DNA from: CAIVAT01 sp037128705
GTDB lineage: Bacteria > Bacteroidota > Bacteroidia > Bacteroidales > FEN-979
Reading direction: 5' to 3'
Assembly (NCBI GenBank): GCA_037128705.1
Contig: JBAXVX010000005.1
Span: 100,531-164,530, forward strand
Length of the DNA: 64,000 bases
Shown in pieces: positions 54,146 through 62,518 of the stretch. The notes under the pieces are model-generated. The model was given only the letters and a program-made list of their open reading frames with translations. It made no database searches and had not been told where the DNA came from. Position 1 is the stretch's first letter. Each line of letters begins with the position of its first letter. A program made the position numbers and the translations under genes.

Positions 54146-54601
54146 AAACTTTTCAATTTCCCCTGCGTGCTCCTTCTCCTCATCAATGATCTGCTGCACC
54201 AGGCGCTTTGAATCGCTGCGGGTATATTTGAGCAGTTCGGTATAAAAGGCAACACTGTCATTCTCAAACTTAAATGCAGCTTCAAGACCCTCCTTCGGTG
54301 TCTTTAACTTTTTGGCCAGGGCGGTTCCGGAATCCGGTTTTCCGAAAATATGCGATTCGGCAAGATGGTTGATATAGGCCGAGGCATCTTCAGTGCTGAA
54401 ATCAAAACTTTCAGCATCGAACTTTTCTGCCAGTTTCTGGAATACGGCGATGTGAACAATTTCCTTTTCTGCCAGGTCGTGGAACAACCGCTTGATTTCG
54501 GTGTCTTCCCTGATCATATCGGCTGCAGCATTGTAAAATTCATTGCCGTTTTCTTCAATCCTTACGGCGATCTCAACGATTTCTTGTCCGGAGTAGTACA
54601 T
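54140..54601 (-). CDS. Ferritin-like (rubrerythrin-type) di-iron protein
   Basis: 153-residue four-helix protein. Di-iron ligands fit E17, E47 with H50 (AEKEIVH), E113 (FKFEND) and E142 with H145 (DEEKEHAGEI), two ExxH pairs. No rubredoxin CxxC domain is present, so it is a stand-alone erythrin. Such proteins deal with peroxide or iron in anaerobes. It has its own -7 box 19 bases upstream. Confidence 0.87.
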   Translation of the reverse strand: MYYSGQEIVEIAVRIEENGNEFYNAAADMIREDTEIKRLFHDLAEKEIVHIAVFQKLAEKFDAESFDFSTEDASAYINHLAESHIFGKPDSGTALAKKLKTPKEGLEAAFKFENDSVAFYTELLKYTRSDSKRLVQQIIDEEKEHAGEIEKFL

Positions 54602-54620
54602 AATGTTTGAATTTGTCTAG

Positions 54621-54628
54621 CAAATGTA
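54621..54628 (-). promoter_or_regulatory. Bacteroidota -7 box (TACATTTG)
   Basis: Exact match 19 bases before the ferritin-like gene. Confidence 0.55.
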
Positions 54629-54726
54629 AAAAAAATTCCAATGCTGTTGAGGCCAAATAAAGCGCCGGCAGATAAATGGTGAAAAAGGAGGGCATCCCGC
54701 ATAAATTCATTCCTGTCGATTCTTCG

Positions 54727-54734
54727 TATCTTTG
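54727..54734 (+). promoter_or_regulatory. Bacteroidota -7 box (TATCTTTG)
   Basis: Exact match 151 bases before the ATG at 54886, directly ahead of the repeat block. The repeats would therefore lie in the 5' untranslated region. Confidence 0.5.
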
Positions 54735-54745
54735 CACCCCGAAAA

Positions 54746-54814
54746 AAGGTGACAAGGTAACAGGGTGACAAGGTAACAGGGTGACAAAGTGACAAGGTAG
54801 CAGGGTGGCAAGAT
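54746..54814 (+). repeat. GGTGACAA/GGTAACAG octamer array
   Basis: About eight 8-base units with TGAC and TAAC variants alternating, in the leader of the gene at 54886. Same family as the nuo arrays. Confidence 0.88.
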
Positions 54815-54846
54815 AATTGGTAATTGGTAATTGGTCATTGGTAATT
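54815..54846 (+). repeat. ATTGGTA heptamer repeat
   Basis: Four 7-base units (ATTGGTA, one ATTGGTC) directly after the octamer array: a change of unit and period at one site. Confidence 0.8.
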
Positions 54847-54885
54847 TCCTTTGCCTGGCATGGCTTCGCTTCAACCCTAAAAATA

Positions 54886-56568
54886 ATGGATAAAAAAAAA
54901 CTCGAAAAATATAGTTCCGCCTTCACCCTGAGCGACATGGAGATCTTCATATTTCCTGATCTGTTGTATGCCCTGGTATTGGCTAACATCATGTCGCCCG
55001 AAATCTGGAAATGGCGCAGCGACCCATGGTTCGAAGGGATCACCCGGATGGGACCCCTGAAGAAGATCCACCGGGTGAAACAATTTGTAATGGATCATTA
55101 CAACTTCAACCTCGATCTCGAAACCTGGGGACTCACCGACAAGCAGACAGAGATCAGCCGATTCAGCGATTTTGTCGATATTGACATGCTCTCGAAATCC
55201 AATGCCCTCTTTGGCTACGAGGGGGATAAGTACTATTTCGACATGGACATTCGCCGTCATTTCGGACTCGATAAGTTTGATTCCGATATCATCCCCTACT
55301 GGAAAACGGAGACGGTGGAGGCTATGAATGCCTTCCGGTTCAAGCCCAACCACCAGGCCGGCGCCGGGGAATGCGTATCGCTGGCCTGTTTATATGCAGC
55401 CGCTCTTTTCATCGTGGCAGAGGTTCCGCTCGAAAAGATTTTCCTGATGGGAACCCCGCTCCATTCTCAGAATTTTGTGATGGTCGATGAAGGGGTGCTG
55501 ACCAACAACCGCCGCATCGTTACCAAATCGATGTGGTACAATGGGACCGAACTGTCGGCACTTGCCCGCCGCGCCCTGGAACACGAACAGGTAACCTACG
55601 TCGCCCACAATACCGGCTGGATCCATTCCATGTATCCCGAAGCCACCATCAATGAGCAGGAATATCACCTGTTTCGCGAGAAATTGTCGAAATTCCTTGA
55701 AACGACGATTGATTTCGAGGTCTTTATGAACTTTTTGCGTGATTACAGCCGTCATCAGAAACTTTTCCAGTTGTGTTTCAAATGCCAGGGGACCGAACGC
55801 TTTATTCAGCTCGAAAAAGCTTTTGGATATGAACATGGCAGCAAAAACCGTCTTGGCGATAAAACAGGCCGGAAACTCTATTGTGAAATGGATGAGGAGG
55901 ATCTTTACCTCCAGCCGATCGACCACCGGTTCAGAATTTACAGTGAAGATGAGATATTCAACCCAACATCCTGTCAGGGATTCATCGAAGCATTGAAACT
56001 AAACTTCCCGGGGCTCGGGAGCAGGGAAGAATTTTTTACCGACCTGAAAAAATTTGTCCATACCGTACCCCATTTGCCTTCGGCAAAGAAAGAGTTTACA
56101 TCAGCCCGGCCGATCAAAATATCTCCCGACCAAACCCGCCAAGAGATCATAACCTATCTCTCATCTATTCGTCAATCGGAACCGGCCTCCGTTATCGCCG
56201 ACCTAGCCTTTTATGCCGGACGGTATATGGATTCGTGCGAATGGAAACCCTTTGTTAAAGCTGCATTTGAGCGCAACCCGGTCTCTGTTGAATATTTTCT
56301 GGACATGGATATTGCAGCTGTTTATTCGCGGTTGCAATCCTGGCCCGGCGAGTCAATATACGATGGCAACCGCCTGGCCCTGCCCGACGAGGTGGTCAAC
56401 TTTGAACGGGGCGATGGCATGGAGAAGGCCATCACCCTGGTCAATGTGGCAAAGTCGCGCCACATCGACGTTTCATGGGATCAACATCCTGGTCAAGTGA
56501 CGGTGCGGCAGGGAAAGGTGCGGTATGATTTTACCACAGAGAAAAAAAACGTGGCTCACCTGGAATAA
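54886..56568 (+). CDS. Conserved-looking protein with transglutaminase-like Cys/His/Asp pattern
   Basis: 560 residues, no signal peptide, no membrane segment, not recognised. The region around 155-215 resembles a transglutaminase/cysteine-protease core: AGAGECVSLACLYAAALF with C163 at the start of a helix, then H193 (PLHSQNFVMVDEG) and D201 on following strands. The rest is charged, with Trp/Tyr-rich N- and C-terminal parts (WKWRSDPWFEG). The frame runs 23 codons further up through repeat-derived sequence, so the ATG at 54886 is used. Its leader carries octamer and heptamer repeats. A peptidase or amide-crosslinking role is a guess from three residues only. Confidence 0.65.
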   Translation: MDKKKLEKYSSAFTLSDMEIFIFPDLLYALVLANIMSPEIWKWRSDPWFEGITRMGPLKKIHRVKQFVMDHYNFNLDLETWGLTDKQTEISRFSDFVDIDMLSKSNALFGYEGDKYYFDMDIRRHFGLDKFDSDIIPYWKTETVEAMNAFRFKPNHQAGAGECVSLACLYAAALFIVAEVPLEKIFLMGTPLHSQNFVMVDEGVLTNNRRIVTKSMWYNGTELSALARRALEHEQVTYVAHNTGWIHSMYPEATINEQEYHLFREKLSKFLETTIDFEVFMNFLRDYSRHQKLFQLCFKCQGTERFIQLEKAFGYEHGSKNRLGDKTGRKLYCEMDEEDLYLQPIDHRFRIYSEDEIFNPTSCQGFIEALKLNFPGLGSREEFFTDLKKFVHTVPHLPSAKKEFTSARPIKISPDQTRQEIITYLSSIRQSEPASVIADLAFYAGRYMDSCEWKPFVKAAFERNPVSVEYFLDMDIAAVYSRLQSWPGESIYDGNRLALPDEVVNFERGDGMEKAITLVNVAKSRHIDVSWDQHPGQVTVRQGKVRYDFTTEKKNVAHLE

Positions 56569-56583
56569 CCTGCGTGTTTTGTT

Positions 56584-56597
56584 CATACCTTGGTATG
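56584..56597. other. Short inverted repeat before the FISUMP gene
   Basis: CATACC and GGTATG arms around TT, 22 bases before the ATG at 56620. This could be an operator or chance; no exact -7 box was found here. Confidence 0.25.
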
Positions 56598-56619
56598 ACA
56601 TTTCCTAAATCACCGGATT

Positions 56620-57348
56620 ATGAAAATTATTTTAACGGCCATGGCATTGATGGTATTCATCCTGCATGGCCGGCAAGGTGTATTCGCCCAGAAAAGTGAA
56701 CGCCCGGAACAGGCCGCAACCGGCACGCCTGAAACAGCTCCACCTGACAGCTTATCCTGCGGGCTCCTGGATTACGGGGGCCAGGTTTACCATACGGTGA
56801 AGATCGGGCAGCAATGCTGGATGAGCGACAACCTGAATATCGGAAAGTGGACAGATGAAAGCCAGATCCAGAAGGAGCAGGATGACGGCATCATCGAAAA
56901 GTATTGCTATGGCAACAATTTCACCCAGTGTGATTACTGGGGTGGTCTTTACCAGTGGAATGAACTGATGGGCTATACCCAGGCCTCAGGAGCCCAGGGA
57001 ATCTGTCCGGCCGGATGGCATGTCCCATCCAGCCAGGACTGGAAGAACCTCATCCGGTACCTTGGCATGAATTCGGAGGCCGGGGGAAAACTCAAATCTA
57101 CCCTGAACTGGCAAAATCCCAATGTCGGAGCTACCAACTTCAGCGGTTTTTCAGCTTTTCCCGGGGGTTACTACGATTTCATGGCCAAGCAATGGCATGA
57201 CCTTTACAGGGAGGGTTACTACTGGTCTTCCGAGATCATCTCCAAGGGAACAGCTGTCGCAGTATACCTTGAGTACCGGACCAGTGAAGTGACCATGTAC
57301 GAGGAGTATCAACCCAGTGCACTCTCCGTCCGGTGCATTAAAAACTAA
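56620..57348 (+). CDS. Exported FISUMP-domain protein
   Basis: 242 residues with a signal peptide (ending GVFAQ, about residue 24) and one Fibrobacter succinogenes major paralogous (FISUMP) domain: YHTVKIGQQCWMSDNLNIG, GGLYQWNELMGY, GICPAGWHVPSSQDW, YYWSSE and LSVRCIKN. The domain is common on Bacteroidota and Fibrobacteres surface proteins and has no known activity. No sorting domain or lipobox. The promoter of glyQS lies directly after its stop. Confidence 0.88.
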   Translation: MKIILTAMALMVFILHGRQGVFAQKSERPEQAATGTPETAPPDSLSCGLLDYGGQVYHTVKIGQQCWMSDNLNIGKWTDESQIQKEQDDGIIEKYCYGNNFTQCDYWGGLYQWNELMGYTQASGAQGICPAGWHVPSSQDWKNLIRYLGMNSEAGGKLKSTLNWQNPNVGATNFSGFSAFPGGYYDFMAKQWHDLYREGYYWSSEIISKGTAVAVYLEYRTSEVTMYEEYQPSALSVRCIKN

Positions 57349-57360
57349 GTTCCTTTTTCC

Positions 57361-57368
57361 TACCTTTG
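57361..57368 (+). promoter_or_regulatory. Bacteroidota -7 box (TACCTTTG)
   Basis: Exact match 21 bases before the glycyl-tRNA synthetase ATG at 57390. A longer frame starting at 57366 would begin inside this box. Confidence 0.55.
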
Positions 57369-57389
57369 TGGCCCAAAATCAGCATTATT

Positions 57390-58907
57390 ATGGCCAACAA
57401 CGAGGAACTCTTTAAAAAAATCATATCCCACGCCAAGGAATACGGCTTTGTTTTCCCCTCCAGCGAAATCTACGACGGACTGAGCGCCGTGTATGATTAC
57501 GGTCCCTTTGGCGTTGAACTCAAGAACAACATCAAGGAATACTGGTGGCGCTGGATGACCCAGTTCCACGAAAACATTGTGGGGCTTGATTGCGCCATTT
57601 TCATGCATCCCACGGTATGGAAAGCTTCGGGACATGTGGATGCCTTCAGCGACCCGATGATCGATAACCGTGATTCGAAAAAGCGATACCGTGCGGATGT
57701 GCTGGTGGAGGACCATCTTCAGAAAATTGAGGATAAGATCCAGAAAGAGGTGGAAAAAGCCCGCGGCCGTTTTGGTGAGTCATTCGATGAAAAGATGTAC
57801 CGTGACACCAATCCCCGGGTAAAAGAGTACCAGGACAAGATTGATGCGATCAAAAGCCGGTTCTATGCCTCCCTGGGCAAGGATGACCTGGCTGATATCA
57901 AATTATTGATTGAGGAAGCTGGCATCGTATGCCCCATCAGCGGAACCAAGAACTGGACCGACGTACGGCAGTTCAACCTCATGTTCTCGACCCAGATGGG
58001 ATCGGTGAATGAGGATGCCAACGTGGTTTATCTCCGGCCTGAAACAGCCCAGGGGATTTTTGTCAACTTCCTGAATGTGCAGAAATCGGCCCGCATGAAG
58101 ATCCCGTTTGGCATTGCACAGATCGGTAAGGCCTTCCGTAACGAGATCGTGGCAAGGCAATTCCTGTTCCGCATGCGCGAATTTGAACAGATGGAGATGC
58201 AGTTCTTTGTCAAACCGGGTGAAGAGCTGAAATGGTATGAATTCTGGAAGGAAGAACGCATGAAATGGCATCTTTCACTGGGACTTCCCGCCTCGAAATA
58301 CCGTTTCCACAACCACGAAAAACTGGCCCATTACGCCAATGCCGCTGCCGATATCGAATTTGAATTCCCCATCGGGTTCAAGGAACTGGAAGGGATCCAC
58401 AGCCGGACCGATTTTGACCTGAGCGCTCACCAGCAATATTCAGGGAAAAAGCTCCAGTACTTCGACACAGAGGCAAATGAAAGTTATGTGCCATACGTAG
58501 TAGAGACCTCTATTGGCCTCGACCGTACCTTCCTCGCCATCCTGGGTCACGCTTACCGCGAAGAAAAGCTGGAAGATGGAAGCGAACGTGTGGTGCTGGG
58601 GATTCCTGCAAAGCTGGCCCCCATCAAACTGGCCGTTTTGCCATTGACCAAAAAGGACGGCCTGCCCGAAAAGGCACGCGAGATCATGGATGTGGTGAAG
58701 AACGATTTTCGCTGCTACTATGAGGAAAAGGATACCATAGGCCGCCGTTACCGCCGCATGGATGCACTGGGCACGCCCTTTTGCATTACCATCGACCACC
58801 AGACGCTTGAAGACAACACTGTTACCATCCGCGACCGCGACACGATGCTGCAGGAACGGATCCCAGTGCATGAGATTTCATCGATCGTCCGTGCGAAAAT
58901 CGGATAA
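57390..58907 (+). CDS. glyQS: Glycine--tRNA ligase, dimeric type
   Basis: 505-residue class II synthetase of the single-chain (alpha2) type, charging tRNA-Gly. Motif 1 region: YDYGPFGVELKNNIKEYWW (about 34-52). Motif 2: FRNEIVARQFLFRMREFEQMEMQFF (about 250-274). Motif 3: GLDRTFLAIL (about 378-387). The C-terminal anticodon-binding domain begins near LAPIKLAVLPLTKKDG. An insertion with many Lys/Glu lies at about 110-150 (KIEDKIQKEVEKARGRFG). It is a housekeeping gene with its own promoter. Confidence 0.96.
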   Translation: MANNEELFKKIISHAKEYGFVFPSSEIYDGLSAVYDYGPFGVELKNNIKEYWWRWMTQFHENIVGLDCAIFMHPTVWKASGHVDAFSDPMIDNRDSKKRYRADVLVEDHLQKIEDKIQKEVEKARGRFGESFDEKMYRDTNPRVKEYQDKIDAIKSRFYASLGKDDLADIKLLIEEAGIVCPISGTKNWTDVRQFNLMFSTQMGSVNEDANVVYLRPETAQGIFVNFLNVQKSARMKIPFGIAQIGKAFRNEIVARQFLFRMREFEQMEMQFFVKPGEELKWYEFWKEERMKWHLSLGLPASKYRFHNHEKLAHYANAAADIEFEFPIGFKELEGIHSRTDFDLSAHQQYSGKKLQYFDTEANESYVPYVVETSIGLDRTFLAILGHAYREEKLEDGSERVVLGIPAKLAPIKLAVLPLTKKDGLPEKAREIMDVVKNDFRCYYEEKDTIGRRYRRMDALGTPFCITIDHQTLEDNTVTIRDRDTMLQERIPVHEISSIVRAKIG

Positions 58908-58920
58908 CTGCCGAATTATT

Positions 58921-58928
58921 TACCTTTG
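58921..58928 (+). promoter_or_regulatory. Bacteroidota -7 box (TACCTTTG)
   Basis: Exact match 21 bases before the YdcF-like start; same spacing as in front of glyQS. Confidence 0.55.
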
Positions 58929-58949
58929 GTCAACCGATCAGGTTGTTTC

Positions 58950-59705
58950 ATGAGAAGAGTCAGGAAAATTGCCGCTACCATGTTGATCATCACCGGTCTC
59001 TTTTTTACCGTGATGATCATCATGGCTTTTACTTCAGCACCCTTCTGGATATGGTACGGGATGGGGGTCAAAAAGGCCGGCATTCATCGCCCGCCCGATT
59101 ACATCGTGGTGCTGGGCGGAGGCGGGATGCCCAGTGAATCGGGACTGATGCGATGCTGGTATGCGTCCAGGGTGGCCAACCACTTTACCCGTGCCCGTGT
59201 GATCATTGCCCTTCCGGGTGAATCAAAGGACAGCCTCAGTTCGGTGAACCAGATGAAGCAGGAGATGGAGTTGCGCGGCGTTGCCGGTGATCGAATCTTC
59301 CTTGAAGATTCAGGCACCAATACCCGGGCCGAGGCACTTAACGTCTTTAAAATAATATCGGATATTGAATCGTCACGCGTCACGCGTCACGTGTCACCTG
59401 ATTCGTCATTCGTCACTCGTCATTCGTCACTGCTCCTGGTCACCTCCCCCGAACATCTCTACCGCGCCGTGCTTACTTTCAGAAAGGCCGGGTTCCTGAA
59501 GGTTGACGGGGTCCCTGCCTTTGAGAAGACCATCGAGTCGAACCTGAACTTCAATGCCCGCAAACTTGGCGCCAGGGGATGGGTCCCCGACGTTGGGAGG
59601 AACATTACCATCCGCTATGAGTTCTGGGTTCACCTCGAGTACGAACTCCTCGTACTCAGGGAATATATGGCACTGGCCTATTACAAACTCCAGGGGTGGA
59701 TATGA
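58950..59705 (+). CDS. YdcF/ElyC-family (DUF218) membrane-anchored protein with repeat-encoded insert
   Basis: 251 residues: one N-terminal membrane segment (about 7-28), then a DUF218 domain with YIVVLGGGGMPSESG (51-65), ALPGES, EDSGTNTRAEALNV (119-132) and LLVTSPEHLYRAVLTF (162-177). ElyC/SanA/YdcF proteins act on envelope integrity or polyisoprenoid-linked steps. Residues 141-160 (between the helix after EALNV and the strand LLLVTSP) are entirely encoded by heptamer repeat DNA and are likely a surface loop absent from relatives. The ATG at 58950 is preferred over 58926, which lies in the promoter. Confidence 0.82.
   Translation: MRRVRKIAATMLIITGLFFTVMIIMAFTSAPFWIWYGMGVKKAGIHRPPDYIVVLGGGGMPSESGLMRCWYASRVANHFTRARVIIALPGESKDSLSSVNQMKQEMELRGVAGDRIFLEDSGTNTRAEALNVFKIISDIESSRVTRHVSPDSSFVTRHSSLLLVTSPEHLYRAVLTFRKAGFLKVDGVPAFEKTIESNLNFNARKLGARGWVPDVGRNITIRYEFWVHLEYELLVLREYMALAYYKLQGWI
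59371..59430 (+). repeat. CGTCACG/TCGTCAT heptamer repeat inside the YdcF-like gene
   Basis: Two sub-blocks, CGTCACG units (59371-59397) and TCGTCAT/TCGTCAC units (59401-59430), in frame in the gene. The first is the reverse complement of the core at 35101-35120. In this orientation there are no stop codons. Confidence 0.88.
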
Positions 59706-59779
59706 ACCACCAACCTGGCATTTTACAAAGGTGACACTGCCTGTCACACGGCTTCATCGCAAACAAGGCGGCGATACGG

Positions 59780-61054
59780 TCAGATCTTGGCAAACATGGT
59801 GAACTGAAACCGGAAAGTCTCCCTTGTTTTGTCATCCATATCTTTTCTTTTGCCATAAAGCACTTCAAGACCAAACTTGAAATGATCGTTGGGATAATAA
59901 ATCAGGTTGGTGGAAGCATAGCTGGTGGATTTAATGGTATTTGCATCCGTGATCGCTCTGGTGTCAAGCATATCCAAATAGCCACCTCCCAGGGCCGAGC
60001 TCAGCCTGGGCGTCCACCAATGGTTATAATAGGCAAAGAGATTCACCTGGTTCGCCGTAGATAATTTGGTAGTATCACATTTCCTTTGGAATGCATCATA
60101 TCCCAGGCCACCCAGGTCGTTGTTGTATTTACCAAAACCGGTACCCGCTGTTGCCTGCAGGTTGATATTGTCCAGCTTGGTAACCTGGATGCTGGCCGTA
60201 AAATTCACAGCCCCTCCCAGGGTGTTCTTTTCAACACCGTTCGCATCGAGCCAGGTGATCGGGTGTGCCAGCGCGGCAACCCGCAAATGGCTTGTTCCCT
60301 GCCAGAACTGGTGTGTGAAACTGAATGTCAGATCAGGGTACACGTTTTTTGAGCTCCAGGAAGCCGGAACTGTTATCTCAGCGCCGGGCGCCTCCAGGGA
60401 AACGGCCATCATATTGGATTTGCCGGCCTTGAAGCTGTACCTGACCTGTATCTGGCGGAGGGAAATGGTCGCATTGGGTCCTTCAAAGTCAAGGATTTCC
60501 GGATTGTTGTCGCTATCCATGAAGTTGCTCCAGTACTTCCCCGCACTCCAGCTTTTATAGGTTATGTAGGCATGCCTCAGCCGGGGGGTCGTTGCCCCGT
60601 TGCTTCCTTCAAAATCAAACTCCAGCAAAGCAGAAAAACTGTTGTCAGTGCTGCTTCCCTTGAATGAAATACGGGAAGGCCTTACGCTGAAGCTGGTAAC
60701 GTTCTGTGAGCCGGGTGTAGGATCCATCACGATGGTTGAAGTCGTGAACGAAGATTTGTCTTCCAGCGGATTCAAATCATGCATCAGGTCTGCTTCAACG
60801 AAACCGCCGATATTCAGGACCACCCCTTTGATACTGGAAATCACAAACCCCGAGTAGGATTGTTTTTCAACTTCATTTCTTGAATTCGGCAGGTCGTTGT
60901 GCAACAGCACATGATACAGTGAATCTTCAATGGAGACCTTTTTCTCCAGGGCATTCATCCGTACACTCAACACTTTATAATCCTGGTCCTGTGCCTTCAG
61001 GCCGGTAAAGGCGAGGATGAAAACAAGAATACACGACGTTCGGAATGTTTTCAT
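59780..61054 (-). CDS. DcaP-like outer-membrane porin
   Basis: 424-residue exported protein (signal peptide ending GLKAQ, about residue 21). Residues 25-55 form a short coiled-coil-like helix (VRMNALEKKVSIEDSLYHV) as in trimeric DcaP porins; the remainder is a beta-barrel (GFVEADLMHD, SFSVRPSRISFKGSS, ALLEFDFEGSNG, HAYITYKSWSAGKYWSNFMD) ending in FTMFAKI. It should let small acidic solutes through the outer membrane. It lies 14 bases after gadC, so it is probably in the gad operon and may supply glutamate or release GABA. Confidence 0.82.
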   Translation of the reverse strand: MKTFRTSCILVFILAFTGLKAQDQDYKVLSVRMNALEKKVSIEDSLYHVLLHNDLPNSRNEVEKQSYSGFVISSIKGVVLNIGGFVEADLMHDLNPLEDKSSFTTSTIVMDPTPGSQNVTSFSVRPSRISFKGSSTDNSFSALLEFDFEGSNGATTPRLRHAYITYKSWSAGKYWSNFMDSDNNPEILDFEGPNATISLRQIQVRYSFKAGKSNMMAVSLEAPGAEITVPASWSSKNVYPDLTFSFTHQFWQGTSHLRVAALAHPITWLDANGVEKNTLGGAVNFTASIQVTKLDNINLQATAGTGFGKYNNDLGGLGYDAFQRKCDTTKLSTANQVNLFAYYNHWWTPRLSSALGGGYLDMLDTRAITDANTIKSTSYASTNLIYYPNDHFKFGLEVLYGKRKDMDDKTRETFRFQFTMFAKI

Positions 61055-61068
61055 GATTTTGATAAATA

Positions 61069-62499
61069 TTATTTTTTACCCAGGGTAATTAAAAATGGCA
61101 GTATGGTAAAAAGAACCGTGCCTCCAAGGACCAGTCCCACGTATTCGAGCGGACTTCCAACCGGAAGCTGCGAAGGCGGAAAAAAGGATACGATAAAGGC
61201 AAACAATACCGCCAGGAAACCGATCCCTGCAAAGGCCCACATCCCGGCAATCCCTCCCGGAACTTTGAATGACCGCGCCAGGTCGGGTTGGGTATAACGC
61301 AGCTTGATACCCGCTGCATACATGAACATGTACATGATCAGGTATAGCCCGATGGTTAAAGCGCCCAGTAAAAAGAAAGCGACGCCTACGTTGGGTATGA
61401 TAAAATAGATGGAGGCAAGCAGGGTGACAATCAACCCCTGGATGATGAGAATGTTTTGCTGAATCCCTTTTTTGTTGACTTTCGCCAGCGCCGGGGGCAG
61501 CAATCCATCTTTTGCGGTCCATAACAGTCCGCGGCTCGGACCCGCAATCCAGGAGATCACGCTGCCAAGGACCCCAAAGGCCATCAGGACACAGATAACC
61601 GGAAGCATCCATTTCATCCCCATGCTGATGAAGAGGTTCTCAAAAGTCTGCATCAAACCTGATTGTAATGTGATCTTGCTTTCAGGCAGAACAACTGCAA
61701 CGGCCAGTGATCCCAATATCTGGAGAACGAAAATCAGCGCAGCGGCAAAAAAGAGCACTTTCGGAAATTGTTTGGATGGATTTTTTAATTCGTTGGCATG
61801 TACTGCCTGGACTTCAATCCCGGCGAAAATCAGGATGACAGCGGCCAGGAAGGTAACATTGTCAAGGCTTGTAATATGGGGAAACCAACGCGGGTAGGTG
61901 ATCCCCTCCATGATATAGGCATTGGTGGTGTCGACCGCCGATGGATGCAGAAATGCCAGGGGATTTCCCATGGCCATATAGATTAGTGTGAAAAGAATTA
62001 AAGCAGCACCCGGAATGATGGTTCCCAGAAGGAATCCATAACTGGCAATTTTTGACATCAGCTGTGACCCGTTCAGGGTAATGACGGTTGAAATCCAATA
62101 CACCACGATGCAGAAAATTCCAACGTAGGTGCCATTGTTGCTTAATTCAGGTTTCCCGATCATGTAGGCGATGATGGAGGCTGCAAATCCCAGTAAAATG
62201 GGGTAATACACCACATTTTGTATCCATTGCAGCCAGATGGCGAGAAATCCCAGTTTTTTATGAAACGCCTCTTTCACCCAGGTATAAACTCCCCCGCCAA
62301 CACTCCCGAAAGCGCCACCCAGCTCGGCCGAAACCATGGATGCCGGAACAAGGAAAAGTACTGTTCCGAATAATACATAGAAAAACATGGTCATTTCTTC
62401 GATTGCCATAAAAGATAATCCCCGAAGACTGAACACGGCAGCGCCTGTCATGAAGACCAGGCGGGTTGTTGTCATGTTAACGTTTTTTGTCGGTTCCAT
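61069..62499 (-). CDS. gadC: Glutamate/GABA antiporter-like APC permease
   Basis: 476-residue APC-superfamily inner-membrane exchanger with 12 hydrophobic segments. The N-terminal VFMTGAAVFSLRGLSFMAIEE and GGGVYTWVKEAF match the GadC-type antiporter group; it lacks most of the long C-terminal plug of E. coli GadC (511 residues). It sits 19 bases after gadB, which makes exchange of external glutamate for internal GABA the most likely function. Confidence 0.87.
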   Translation of the reverse strand: MEPTKNVNMTTTRLVFMTGAAVFSLRGLSFMAIEEMTMFFYVLFGTVLFLVPASMVSAELGGAFGSVGGGVYTWVKEAFHKKLGFLAIWLQWIQNVVYYPILLGFAASIIAYMIGKPELSNNGTYVGIFCIVVYWISTVITLNGSQLMSKIASYGFLLGTIIPGAALILFTLIYMAMGNPLAFLHPSAVDTTNAYIMEGITYPRWFPHITSLDNVTFLAAVILIFAGIEVQAVHANELKNPSKQFPKVLFFAAALIFVLQILGSLAVAVVLPESKITLQSGLMQTFENLFISMGMKWMLPVICVLMAFGVLGSVISWIAGPSRGLLWTAKDGLLPPALAKVNKKGIQQNILIIQGLIVTLLASIYFIIPNVGVAFFLLGALTIGLYLIMYMFMYAAGIKLRYTQPDLARSFKVPGGIAGMWAFAGIGFLAVLFAFIVSFFPPSQLPVGSPLEYVGLVLGGTVLFTILPFLITLGKK

Positions 62500-62518
62500 T
62501 TTATATTTTTATTTTATT

